Notes: generated from the letters alone by a model not told the origin. A stretch of DNA of 25,462 nt from Bacillota bacterium (GCA_023393095.1 JAEWMT010000071.1:1-25462); one strand, 5' to 3'; positions 1-7,542 are shown, counted from the stretch's first letter. Numbers and translations are program-made.

Positions 1-248
1 GCGTTAATCTCTTTTACAGCCAGTTTGGCACCATTTTCAACATTCTGTCCGTAAACTGCTGCTCCGCCTGAAGTAGGTCCAATACCGCCAATATAGAATT
101 CTGCATCAGCAGATCCCTCTGTTGCCTTGCCATCACTTCCTGTATCCCCTGCAGTTTTACTAGTATCTTTTTTACCGCAAGCTGATAAACTTGCAACTAT
201 TACGCACATTGCCGTAACAAGGCAAAGTACTTTTTTCAGTTTTCTCAT
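1..248 (-). CDS. ABC transporter substrate-binding lipoprotein, probable branched-chain amino acid type (5' end only)
   Basis: Only the first 82 codons are in the window; the gene runs off the left edge. The product begins with a short basic stretch, a hydrophobic segment and the lipobox L-S-A-C with Cys24, so it is a lipoprotein anchored to the outer face of the membrane. A Ser/Thr/Gly/Asp-rich linker follows. The mature part then starts with a strand leading into IGPTSGGAAVYGQ and an NGAKLAVKEIN helix. That opening is typical of LivJ/LivK-type (Peripla_BP_6) binding proteins, which capture branched-chain amino acids or similar ligands for an ABC importer. The start at 248 is supported by an AGGAGG ribosome site at 256-262, seven to eight bases upstream. 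The importer genes themselves are not visible. The family assignment rests on about 30 mature residues, so the ligand is uncertain. Confidence 0.8.
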   Translation of the reverse strand, partial: MRKLKKVLCLVTAMCVIVASLSACGKKDTSKTAGDTGSDGKATEGSADAEFYIGGIGPTSGGAAVYGQNVENGAKLAVKEIN

Positions 249-282
249 AAAATCTTCCTCCTAATTATTAGTCTCTTCCATA

Positions 283-309
283 ATTATATGGCATCCTATT
301 TCAGCACAA
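283..309 (-). promoter_or_regulatory. Candidate sigma-A promoter for the substrate-binding lipoprotein gene
   Basis: On the minus strand there is a perfect TATAAT at 283-288. A TTGTGC at 304-309 is a possible -35 box with a short 15-base gap. The -10 lies about 35 bases upstream of the start codon at 248. The -10 is convincing, but the -35 spacing is suboptimal. Confidence 0.45.
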
Positions 310-374
310 GTAAATCAAATATCATAACAGTAATGATTAAGCTCATCAAAAATATGTAATCATACAAGAAAATG

Positions 375-399
375 GTAGGCTAACCTTTACGCAGCCTAC
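375..399 (-). terminator. Candidate intrinsic terminator hairpin
   Basis: GTAGGCT (375-381) pairs perfectly with AGCCTAC (393-399) around an 11-base loop. On the minus strand the stem is followed by CATTTTCTTG, which is moderately T-rich. It could end transcripts from the zinc-ribbon/clpX direction, although it lies about 410 bases beyond that stop codon. Confidence 0.4.
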
Positions 400-807
400 T
401 TATCATATGTAAAAATATAATTTCTTGTTTAATCTGCGATAGAACTTAATTAATTTATTAATAATTAATAAATTTACCTGCTATGACAAAATGAACTAAT
501 CAATCAATTCACTTGCCATGGATAAGGCATTCCATAAATAAAACCCTGCTTGAACGTTTTATTTGGATATAATAATAACCTTGATAAAATAATTTGTCAA
601 CAACATATTTACATATGTCCGGCATACAAAGAAAATCTTACTTAAAGTTTAAATTTCTATCCGTACCTACAAAAAATAGTAATTTAATTAAGCAAATTAA
701 AGTTCAATTTACTTCTTCAAAATTACTACTTCAGCTACTTTAAATCAATTTAGAGTTTGTTCATTTGAAAAGTTGTCAGAAATTTAATCTGCAAACCCAT
801 TTGCTTA

Positions 808-1131
808 TTAATGCAATTCTCCCCCACACTTGTCACAGTAATCAAGACCTTCCAGAGTGATACCCCCACAGTCTGGGCAAATAATCTTTGCAGGAAGGAT
901 CTCTCTTTCGAGGACTTCATACGTCTCTTCCTCATTCGGTTCGCCAGTTTCGGAGTATTCCTTATTATTCTCATTCCAGCCGGACTCTTCCTCACCGTTT
1001 GGATCCTTGTCGTTCGAATCTTCATCATCCAAATCCACTTCACCCATATCCAGGTAGGCATCTCCTTTGTTTGGAGCATGCATTCCTCTAAGCTGCCCTT
1101 TTTTATGAAATAAATTATTCAACCAAGCCAT
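808..1131 (-). CDS. Small acidic protein with C-terminal zinc ribbon
   Basis: This 107-residue protein has three parts. A short basic N-terminus (1-16) is followed by a strongly acidic, Asp/Glu/Asn-rich and probably disordered middle (about 29-75). The C-terminal mini zinc ribbon has CPDCGG and CDKCGGE, giving four metal-ligand cysteines at 85, 88, 99 and 102. No catalytic motif is visible. The gene follows clpX in the same direction after a 97-base gap that holds a strong hairpin (1173-1227), so read-through co-transcription is possible. The start at 1131 has a GAGAGGA-type ribosome site upstream. Zinc ribbons of this type often mediate protein or nucleic-acid contacts. A role as a ClpX or protease adaptor would be pure inference from position. 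I do not recognise a named family. Confidence 0.75.
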   Translation of the reverse strand: MAWLNNLFHKKGQLRGMHAPNKGDAYLDMGEVDLDDEDSNDKDPNGEEESGWNENNKEYSETGEPNEEETYEVLEREILPAKIICPDCGGITLEGLDYCDKCGGELH

Positions 1132-1172
1132 CGGTTATTTCCTCTCATTTCGTTAAAATTGGGGTTACTAAT

Positions 1173-1227
1173 GGTTTGGGTGTCATAAGCCATCTATAAG
1201 GTAAATCTGACTCACGACACCCAAACC
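1173..1227 (-). terminator. Strong RNA hairpin just after clpX; repeat-like ends
   Basis: Arms at 1173-1192 and 1208-1227 surround a 15-base loop. The outer 12 bp (GGTTTGGGTGTC / GACACCCAAACC) are perfect. On the minus-strand transcript the next eight positions also pair if G-U wobbles are allowed, giving a 20-bp RNA stem; on the plus strand those positions would be A-C mismatches. It starts within two bases of the clpX stop and lacks a clear T tract. It may therefore act as a partial terminator, a 3'-end stabiliser, or both. Its terminal sequence resembles the ends of the insertion at 4635-4843. Confidence 0.6.
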
Positions 1228-1228
1228 G

Positions 1229-2641
1229 TTAATTATTTGCCGAAATTAATTTATGACTACCAGTTCCTCTCATTTCGATTACAGGAACACCCTTACCCTC
1301 TATATAATCTCTGGTAATTACAACACGGCCGATATTTTCATCCTTTGGAATCTCATACATGATATCCAGCATAAGCTCTTCAAGAATTGCACGAAGTGCC
1401 CTAGCGCCGGTTTTCTTCTCCATTGCTTTTTCCGCAACTGCTTCCAGCGCATCCGGATCAAATTGAAGGTCAACCTCATCCATGGCTAATAGCTTCTGAT
1501 ACTGTTTTAATATTGCATTCTTCGGTTCTTTTAGAACCTGAACCAGCATTTCCTTTGTTAAGCCCTCCAATGTATACATAATTGGAAGTCTACCAAGGAA
1601 TTCCGGAATCATGCCATATTCCCGAAGATCATCCAAATTAACCTTAGACATCAGAATCGGATCATCATCATATTTATCTTTCAAATCCGCCTTAAATCCT
1701 ATCGAGGATTGCTTATTCAATCTTGCTTTGATGATCTTATCCAGATCTGGAAATGCTCCACCGCAGATAAATAAAATATTCTGCGTATTCACTGTTGTTA
1801 ATGGAACCATCGCATTCTTAGAGGATGCACCTACTGGCACTTCTACATCACTGCCCTCCAAGAGCTTAAGCAGTCCCTGCTGTACGGATTCACCACTGAC
1901 ATCCCTGCTGTTGGTATTGCGCTTCTTTGCAATTTTATCTATTTCATCAATGAAGATAATACCACGCTCTGCTTTTTTTACATCATTTCCTGCAGCCTGT
2001 AATAGCTTTGAGATCACACTTTCAACGTCATCTCCGATATATCCCGCTTCTGTAAGCGTCGTAGCATCCGTAATAGCCAACGGTACATTCAACAATTTAG
2101 CAAGGGTTTTAACTAAGTATGTCTTGCCGCTTCCTGTTGGTCCGATCATCAGCATATTGGATTTTTCTATCTCAACCTCAGGATCTATAATGGATCCAAT
2201 CCTTTTATAATGATTATATACGGCTACGGATATGACTTTCTTCGCATGTTCCTGTCCAATGATAAATTCGTCCAAACTTGCCTTAATAATATGGGGAGAG
2301 GGTATGCTTTTACGGTCAAAAGCCTCTTGCTCCATTTCTTCCTCCGGCTTACTTTTCTTCAGTTTTTGAGCTTTTGGAGTTTCATTCTGTAAATTAGATA
2401 GATTAATCATATTCGGTGTTATCCCCATCATCTGTATATAGGGATTATCCCCTTTGTTGATTGTATCAAAGGTTTTTTGCATACAATCTGAGCAGATACA
2501 AATCTGATTAGGGATATGAATCATCTTACCCGCTTTACTTTCCGGTCTGCGGCATAAATAACAAACCTCTTCATATTCATTATGTTCCGTATTTTTATTA
2601 TCTATATTTTTGTCATTGCTATCATTATCAAAATTACTCAC
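1229..2641 (-). CDS. clpX: ATP-dependent unfoldase ClpX
   Basis: ClpX is a hexameric AAA+ unfoldase that feeds proteins to the ClpP peptidase in the cytoplasm. The 470-residue product has an N-terminal zinc-binding domain (C27, C30, C50, C53) after an Asn/Asp-rich tail. It also has a Walker A GPTGSGKT (167-174), a Walker B IIFIDE (228-233), a pore loop GYIG (200-203), an IGF loop (314-316) and a sensor-2 GAR (412-414). The IGF tripeptide is the known ClpP-docking element, so ClpP partnership is expected. The start is GTG at 2641 with GGAGG at 2647-2651. The protein is about 50 residues longer than typical ClpX (around 420), through the N-terminal tail and a charged linker at about 88-112. No clpP, tig or lon lies next to it, unlike the common arrangement, so it may be a second ClpX copy or a relocated gene. 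Confidence 0.93.
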   Translation of the reverse strand: MSNFDNDSNDKNIDNKNTEHNEYEEVCYLCRRPESKAGKMIHIPNQICICSDCMQKTFDTINKGDNPYIQMMGITPNMINLSNLQNETPKAQKLKKSKPEEEMEQEAFDRKSIPSPHIIKASLDEFIIGQEHAKKVISVAVYNHYKRIGSIIDPEVEIEKSNMLMIGPTGSGKTYLVKTLAKLLNVPLAITDATTLTEAGYIGDDVESVISKLLQAAGNDVKKAERGIIFIDEIDKIAKKRNTNSRDVSGESVQQGLLKLLEGSDVEVPVGASSKNAMVPLTTVNTQNILFICGGAFPDLDKIIKARLNKQSSIGFKADLKDKYDDDPILMSKVNLDDLREYGMIPEFLGRLPIMYTLEGLTKEMLVQVLKEPKNAILKQYQKLLAMDEVDLQFDPDALEAVAEKAMEKKTGARALRAILEELMLDIMYEIPKDENIGRVVITRDYIEGKGVPVIEMRGTGSHKLISANN

Positions 2642-2768
2642 AATTTCCTCCGTTCTGCTGTCCTTCTACAGCGTTTCATCTATTAATAAATTTATTTCAT
2701 CATTTAAAAACTTTATCTATTCTCCGGTTTAAGAATACCGGCATACAAATATTCCTTGGTTTATCACG

Positions 2769-2797
2769 ATTATATCTTATAAAAGTATTTCTATCAA
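2769..2797 (-). promoter_or_regulatory. Sigma-A promoter for clpX
   Basis: On the minus strand, TTGATA (2792-2797) and a perfect TATAAT (2769-2774) are separated by exactly 17 bases. Transcription would start near 2762, leaving a leader of about 120 bases before the GTG start. The leader contains a small CCGGT...ACCGG hairpin. Confidence 0.7.
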
Positions 2798-2841
2798 TAG
2801 GCGAAATATAAAGGTTTTATGAACAAAGAATGTACTATTCT

Positions 2842-2951
2842 CCTCGCCCGGGCAGGTCACGAAGTAATATACTTCCTTCCCGCGAGGTGCGTTATCCTGC
2901 ACGCAGTGCTTTTATTTTATATGATTCTTTTTCCAATGATATAAAATAAAA
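2842..2951. other. Run of three stacked hairpins between clpX and htrA
   Basis: Three consecutive inverted repeats occupy this stretch. The first, at 2842-2887, is GC-rich: CCTCG pairs with CGAGG, and there is an inner GAAGTA-ATA-TACTTC. The second, at 2888-2905, pairs TGCGT with ACGCA. The third is an AT-rich stem at 2910-2926 / 2935-2951, 17 bases per arm with one mismatch. The gap 2642-3153 otherwise contains only the clpX promoter and the htrA terminators. No coding potential is apparent. It could be a structured untranslated RNA, a mobile-element remnant, or a bidirectional terminator. Confidence 0.5.
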
Positions 2952-3021
2952 TATGCAGAGATTAAAATTATTGAGCTTTTTTACTGATTTATTTTCATGG
3001 ATACCTTCCTAATAAAATAAT

Positions 3022-3067
3022 ATACCGGATAGTCGATTCATAATATGTCTCTTCCTATATCCGATAT
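3022..3067 (-). terminator. Second hairpin downstream of htrA
   Basis: ATACCGGATA (3022-3031) faces TATCCGATAT (3058-3067). The single C/A mismatch becomes a G-U pair in minus-strand RNA. The stem is followed on the minus strand by ATTATTTTATT. It lies behind the hairpin at 3085-3129, so htrA transcripts meet two in tandem. Confidence 0.45.
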
Positions 3068-3084
3068 TTTTTGTTAAATAAAAT

Positions 3085-3129
3085 AGGTTTGGGTGTATCA
3101 TATTGATATAGATTAAGACACCCAAACCT
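3085..3129 (-). terminator. Intrinsic terminator of htrA
   Basis: AGGTTTGGGTGT (3085-3096) is a perfect 12-bp match to ACACCCAAACCT (3118-3129). On the minus strand the stem begins about 25 bases after the htrA stop and is followed by ATTTTATTT. The stem sequence is nearly the same as the outer stem of the hairpin after clpX (1173-1227), so the two belong to one repeat type. Confidence 0.65.
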
Positions 3130-3153
3130 TAATAATATTTAATTTTTACTCTC

Positions 3154-4605
3154 TTAATTTGTTAACTGTGGATTTTTACCAAGGGTAACTGTAACCTGCG
3201 ACTTCTTATATTTATTACCATCTGAATTTCGCATATAGGTAATATCAATCTTTGTACCTACCTTAAGACTATTAACGTATTCTTTTAACTGAGTCATCGA
3301 GGTTACTTCAATATTATTTACCTTTACGATAACATCACTTACTTTTAATCCGGCTTTATAAGCTGCACCACCCTGTACCACTTCATTGATATAAACACCG
3401 ATCGGAATATTATAATATTTAGAAGCTTCCTCGGTAACATCATAACCGGAAATACCTAAATAGCCCTTCTCATTCTCACTTAATATCTCACGGTTCATTA
3501 AATCATTAATAATTGGTGATGCCTTGGAAATAGGTATTGCATAACCCATTCCTTCCACTTCATTGGAAGCATATTTTACAGTATTGATACCGATTACTTC
3601 ACCATTGATATTGATTAATGCACCACCGCTGTTTCCAGGATTGATGGCAGCATCTGTCTGAAGAAATGTCATTTTCTTAGTATTATAGTTATCTGAAACA
3701 TCTACCTCGCGGTTCTTTGCGCTAATATACCCGACAGTAACAGATTGTCCGTAGCCAAGTGCATTTCCAATTGCTATGGACATCTGGCCAACCTGAATTG
3801 CATCGGAATCTCCAAGCTTTGCAACCGCTATTGCTTTCAGTGTATCTGCTGATAATTTCGAAATATCAATCGTAACTACTGCAAGGTCAGCTGTTGAATC
3901 AGTTCCCTTTAATGTTGCTTCCGCTTGTTTGCCATCCTTAAAGGTTACTATTGTTTTATTGGAGCCTTCTATCACATGGTTATTCGTAGCAATTAATAAT
4001 TCCTTATCATTTTTACCTACAATAATACCGGATCCGCTACTTGAAACATCTTGGTTGTATTGCTGACCAAACCAATCCTGAGCTGTCTGATTCGAGGAAC
4101 AATTAATTGATACTATGGAAGGTAGTGTACTATCAGCTATTTTCGTAATGACTGATTTATCTTCTGTCTTTACCGTACCTGTATTGGTATACTTGACTTC
4201 ATAATGTTTATTTGATTTTGCTTCATTAATTGCAGATATAATCCCAGCAGCTCCCGAATTCGGAAACATTATATTTACGGCTTTTTCAAAGCCAATAAAA
4301 CTAATTGCTGCTATAATTCCAAAGCAGACTGCTTTTGCAATAAATTTCGCTGCCTTTCCTCCTGATTTCTTCCTGCCGCTTGGTCGCTGCGTATTATTGT
4401 ATTGATTCTTATTAGGTGCGGGATTAGAGTCCTGCCATGTATTATTCTGATTTTGACTCTGATTACTATACTGATATGAATTATCGGGCCTTTGTTCAGC
4501 CCAGAAGCTATATTCCGGAACTTTATTATACTGATTTTGACTGTTTAAATTATTATCATTCCTACTGCCATCTTGATTTGAATTGTTATTATAAAAATCC
4601 GTCAT
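3154..4605 (-). CDS. htrA: Membrane-anchored HtrA/DegP-type serine protease with PDZ domain
   Basis: HtrA proteases degrade misfolded proteins outside the membrane. The 483-residue product has a cytosolic Asn/Gln/Tyr/Ser-rich tail (1-75), a basic patch and one membrane helix (about 87-108). A trypsin-like domain follows, with catalytic His210 (NNHV), Asp240 (TADLAVV) and Ser326 (NPGNSGGAL), and then one PDZ domain (about 380-476). All triad residues are present, so it should be active. The start at 4605 is supported by AGGAG at 4613-4617. About 30 bases upstream begins an inserted palindromic element (4635-4843), which probably lies in the 5' leader. The stop is followed by two tandem hairpins. 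The long low-complexity N-terminal tail on the inside of the cell is unusual in composition, and its role is unknown. Confidence 0.92.
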   Translation of the reverse strand: MTDFYNNNSNQDGSRNDNNLNSQNQYNKVPEYSFWAEQRPDNSYQYSNQSQNQNNTWQDSNPAPNKNQYNNTQRPSGRKKSGGKAAKFIAKAVCFGIIAAISFIGFEKAVNIMFPNSGAAGIISAINEAKSNKHYEVKYTNTGTVKTEDKSVITKIADSTLPSIVSINCSSNQTAQDWFGQQYNQDVSSSGSGIIVGKNDKELLIATNNHVIEGSNKTIVTFKDGKQAEATLKGTDSTADLAVVTIDISKLSADTLKAIAVAKLGDSDAIQVGQMSIAIGNALGYGQSVTVGYISAKNREVDVSDNYNTKKMTFLQTDAAINPGNSGGALININGEVIGINTVKYASNEVEGMGYAIPISKASPIINDLMNREILSENEKGYLGISGYDVTEEASKYYNIPIGVYINEVVQGGAAYKAGLKVSDVIVKVNNIEVTSMTQLKEYVNSLKVGTKIDITYMRNSDGNKYKKSQVTVTLGKNPQLTN

Positions 4606-4624
4606 TGGTATTCTCCTTTCATTC

Positions 4625-4853
4625 TGTCATCCATAAGGATTAGGGTGTTAAAAGTCAGTTTTATGTTATGAAATGAATATTTGTGCATATATATTCATCT
4701 GGACTTGCCTTACCTTCAAGCGAAATTAACTGTATATAATGCTTTTATGCAAGAGTCGCTTGAGCCGGTCTTCGCCATCTGAATATATATACACGCATAT
4801 TCATTAATCTAGTTAATTTATGACTTATAACACCCTAATCCTATGTCATCCAT
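4625..4853. mobile_element. MITE-like palindromic insertion with 10-base direct repeats
   Basis: The direct repeat TGTCATCCAT occurs at 4625-4634 and again at 4844-4853. Between them is a 209-base non-coding element with inverted ends: AGGATTAGGGTGTTA on the left, and its exact complement in CCCTAATCCT on the right. Arm similarity continues inward (GAATAT...ATATATATTCA), and there is an inner TCAAGCGA / TCGCTTGA stem. Inverted ends plus a perfect flanking duplication are the hallmark of transposition by a DDE transposase supplied elsewhere. The element has no open frame of its own. It sits between the htrA ribosome site and a TATATA box (4864-4869) that may be the original htrA -10. If so, the htrA mRNA would carry the element in its leader. 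Confidence 0.75.
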
Positions 4854-4979
4854 CACTAACTTTTATATAAGTGAGTGTAACAGAGTTTTGTGTTTAGAAT
4901 GTGAAAAAAGTTTAATAAAATAATGAAGTGTCTTATTGGGTTGGGGTTTTTTAAGATTTTCTTAAGAAAAATTTTGTTG

Positions 4980-5008
4980 TTGAAATACCTATAATCATGT
5001 ATTATATT
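4980..5008 (+). promoter_or_regulatory. Sigma-A promoter for the sugar transferase/LCP genes
   Basis: TTGAAA (4980-4985), a 17-base gap and TATATT (5003-5008) precede the ATG at 5069 by about 60 bases. A second TATAAT at 4990-4995 lacks a good -35. No gene lies between this promoter and the sugar transferase. Confidence 0.55.
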
Positions 5009-5068
5009 ATAGAAGCTAATCAAAAACAAATAATTCAATTTAACTTAAATTAGAAGCAGGTATTGATT

Positions 5069-6493
5069 ATGATAAAAGACAATCAAAAAATGTTTAATAG
5101 GCTGCATGTCCTGATGGATGCTATTATAATTATTATTTCGTATTTATTAACTTATTATCTGAGGTTTCAAAGTATCTTTGCTCAGAAGATACCTTTTCTT
5201 CAGGTTGAGCCAAACTCCTATCTCCCTTTATCGGCCTATGCTAAGAGATTAATATTTTTAGTTCCTATCTATTTGTTAGTATATTATTTCTCTCGCTTAT
5301 ATGCTCCAAAACGTGGTAGACGCAGATGGACTGAAATTTTTAACCTTATTGTTGCTAATACCTTCGGGCTTTCCTTTTTTACTTCTTACTTATATTTAAT
5401 TGGTGAACTTCATATCTCCCGTAAATACATTGGTCTTTTCTTTGTATTAAATATCACATTAGGGGTAGCTTCCAGAATGCTTCTATCCAATGCACTCAGG
5501 ATTGCACGCCGAAAAGGTTATAATTTAAAGCATGTCTTGCTGGTTGGATATGGACATGCTGCAGAAGCTTATATTGACCGTATATTTGCTAACCCTCAAT
5601 GGGGATACTATATTCATGGAATTTTAGATGATTCCATAGAAGTCGGAACGATGTACAAAAAAGTACCTGTAATTGGCACGATTACACATTTGCAGGCTTT
5701 TCTTTCTAAAATGAATTTAGATGAAATTGCTATTACAATAAGTGTAAATGAATATGAAAAACTTGAAAATATAGTAGGCATCTGTGAGAAATCAGGCGTC
5801 CACACAAAATTTGTACCTGATTATTACAGCTTTATTCCTACTGCTCCTTATACGGAAGATTTATTTGGATTACCTGTAATTAATATACGTAATGTACCGC
5901 TTAGCAATACCTATAATCGTATTGTGAAGCGACTTGTAGATATCATCGGCGCTGTTGCTGCTTTGATTATAGCAGCGATACCCATGCTTCTGGTCACAAT
6001 GATCATTAAGATAACTTCTCCTGGACCTGTTATCTTTTCACAGATTCGTATTGGTAAGCATAATAAAAAATTTAAAATGTATAAGTTCCGCTCAATGGAA
6101 ATACAAAAGGAGACCGAGGAGAAAAAGGCTTGGACAACAAAGCATGATCCCCGTGTTACTGGCATTGGTAAATTTATTCGAAAGACAAGTATTGATGAGC
6201 TCCCTCAGCTGTTCAACGTATTAAAGGGTGAAATGAGCCTCGTTGGGCCACGTCCGGAACGCCCATTCTTTGTTGATAAATTTAAAGAGGAAATACCTCG
6301 GTATATGATTAAGCACCAAGTTTCCCCTGGACTTACCGGATGGGCACAGATTAATGGATACAGAGGTGATACCTCAATTAGAAAACGTATCGACCACGAT
6401 TTGTATTATATCGAAAACTGGACTTTGAGCCTTGATTTTAAAATCTTATTTTTAACAATATTCAAAGGTTTTATTAATAAGAATGCTTATTAA
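5069..6493 (+). CDS. Polyprenyl-phosphate sugar-1-phosphate transferase (WbaP/CpsE type)
   Basis: This enzyme moves a sugar-1-phosphate from a nucleotide sugar to undecaprenyl phosphate at the inner membrane face, starting a lipid-linked polysaccharide. The 474-residue protein has four N-terminal membrane helices (about 11-130). A Rossmann-like CoA-binding domain follows (VLLVGYGHA, 156-164). A further membrane helix (about 288-312) leads to the bacterial sugar transferase domain, with FSQIRIGK, KMYKFRSM, DELPQ (376-380), SLVGPRPERP and PGLTGWAQINGYRG. All conserved blocks are present. A TTG six bases upstream (5063) opens the same frame, but GCAGG at 5056-5060 is spaced correctly only for the ATG at 5069. 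The LCP gene follows after 31 bases, so they form an operon. The sugar cannot be read from the sequence. Confidence 0.92.
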   Translation: MIKDNQKMFNRLHVLMDAIIIIISYLLTYYLRFQSIFAQKIPFLQVEPNSYLPLSAYAKRLIFLVPIYLLVYYFSRLYAPKRGRRRWTEIFNLIVANTFGLSFFTSYLYLIGELHISRKYIGLFFVLNITLGVASRMLLSNALRIARRKGYNLKHVLLVGYGHAAEAYIDRIFANPQWGYYIHGILDDSIEVGTMYKKVPVIGTITHLQAFLSKMNLDEIAITISVNEYEKLENIVGICEKSGVHTKFVPDYYSFIPTAPYTEDLFGLPVINIRNVPLSNTYNRIVKRLVDIIGAVAALIIAAIPMLLVTMIIKITSPGPVIFSQIRIGKHNKKFKMYKFRSMEIQKETEEKKAWTTKHDPRVTGIGKFIRKTSIDELPQLFNVLKGEMSLVGPRPERPFFVDKFKEEIPRYMIKHQVSPGLTGWAQINGYRGDTSIRKRIDHDLYYIENWTLSLDFKILFLTIFKGFINKNAY

Positions 6494-6524
6494 TAAATGA
6501 GTTACGGAAAGAAGGCGCTATTTA

Positions 6525-7538
6525 ATGGCAAAATCGAAGAAAAAGAAAGGCAGATTTCGGGTTTTATTTATAATAGAACTACTTCTGCTGGCAGTTATTT
6601 TGACCGTAGGAATTTATCTATACCGGTCAATGCATAAGATACAACGGGATGCCAATCAGGATAAAAATATTCAAAAGAATGAAGAGGTAGCAATTGATGG
6701 CTATCGTAATATCGCACTTTTTGGTGTTGACTCCAGACAAAACCGACTTAAGGATGCAACTCACAGCGATACCATTATTATTGCTAGCTTAAACAATAAG
6801 ACCAAGGATGTTAAATTAGCTTCCGTATATCGAGATACCTATGTTAACATCCCCGATAAGAATGCATTTGATAAAATTAATGCTGCATATTTCAGAGGTG
6901 GTTATTCCCTAGCGCTTAGTACAATTAACAAAAACTTCGATCTGGATATTACTGAATATGTAACAGTTAATTTCCAGGCTGTTGTAAAAGCGATTGATTT
7001 ACTTGGTGGCATCGAAATAAATGTGAAGGATAATGAAGTAAAATGGTTGAATGGTTACGTAAGAGAGCTTAACAGAATTAATAATTCGAATATTGCCGGG
7101 ATCACTTCGGCCGGAACCCAGACCTTGAATGGTACACAAGCAACAGCTTATGCAAGAATCCGTTATACTGCTGGCGGTGATTTTGCCAGAACCGAACGTC
7201 AGAGACTTGTCGTAAGTAAAGTTTTTAAGAAATTAAAGGGATCTGATATAAAAACGATTAATCGATTTATTGACACTGTATTTCCGCAGATTAAGACAAA
7301 TCTGACCGATATTGAGATGCTCAGCCTTGCAAAGAGTATTTTTTCTTACAATATTGTAGATCAGACCGGTTTTCCTTTTGATAAGGATGCTCATACGTAT
7401 AAGGGAGTCTCGTATGTATTTCCAATTGATCTAGCGGCTAATGTCACAAAGCTTCACCAGTTTCTGTTTGATGCTACGGATTATAAACCAAGTGCAACGG
7501 TTCAGAATTATTCTGATTATATTAAAAATCTTAAATAA
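6525..7538 (+). CDS. LytR-CpsA-Psr (LCP) family glycopolymer ligase
   Basis: LCP proteins attach lipid-linked wall polymers such as teichoic acids or capsule to peptidoglycan on the outer membrane face. The 337-residue protein has a basic cytosolic start, one membrane helix (about 12-33) and an extracellular LCP domain. The domain contains FGVDSRQ (66-72), HSDTIIIASL (80-89), SVYRDTYV (100-107), KINAAYFRGG (117-126) and the Arg-rich RIRY plus ARTERQR region (211-227). These acidic and arginine residues bind the pyrophosphate lipid in known members. The domain is complete and there is no extra C-terminal domain. GAAGG at 6511-6515 serves the ATG at 6525. It is paired with the upstream sugar transferase and lies next to a converging teichoic-acid-like operon, so it may serve that polymer. 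Confidence 0.92.
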   Translation: MAKSKKKKGRFRVLFIIELLLLAVILTVGIYLYRSMHKIQRDANQDKNIQKNEEVAIDGYRNIALFGVDSRQNRLKDATHSDTIIIASLNNKTKDVKLASVYRDTYVNIPDKNAFDKINAAYFRGGYSLALSTINKNFDLDITEYVTVNFQAVVKAIDLLGGIEINVKDNEVKWLNGYVRELNRINNSNIAGITSAGTQTLNGTQATAYARIRYTAGGDFARTERQRLVVSKVFKKLKGSDIKTINRFIDTVFPQIKTNLTDIEMLSLAKSIFSYNIVDQTGFPFDKDAHTYKGVSYVFPIDLAANVTKLHQFLFDATDYKPSATVQNYSDYIKNLK

Positions 7539-7542
7539 TTAA

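Larger units (their letters stand above)
249..807. other. Gene-free AT-rich gap with one hairpin and one AT palindrome
   Basis: I see no supported gene in this 559-base stretch. It holds the promoter at 283-309, a 7-bp perfect hairpin at 375-399 (GTAGGCT / AGCCTAC), and a 23-base perfect palindrome at 452-474 made only of A and T. The rest is AT-rich sequence with scattered stops in all frames. Confidence 0.6.

Noticed and set aside
452..474. 23-base perfect A/T palindrome as an operator
   Set aside because: In such AT-rich sequence palindromes of only A and T are common, and it is not near a promoter.
811..1113. Plus-strand open frame opposite the zinc-ribbon gene
   Set aside because: The minus frame has a clear CxxC pair and ribosome site; the plus frame has neither domain nor start signal.
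1164..1236. Target duplication around the clpX hairpin (GTTACTAAT / GTTAATTAT)
   Set aside because: Only seven of nine bases match in AT-rich DNA and one copy overlaps the clpX stop codon, so chance is likely.
1611..2210. Long plus-strand open frame opposite clpX
   Set aside because: It is fully antisense to a gene with intact family motifs, has no ribosome site and gives a composition typical of antisense shadow.
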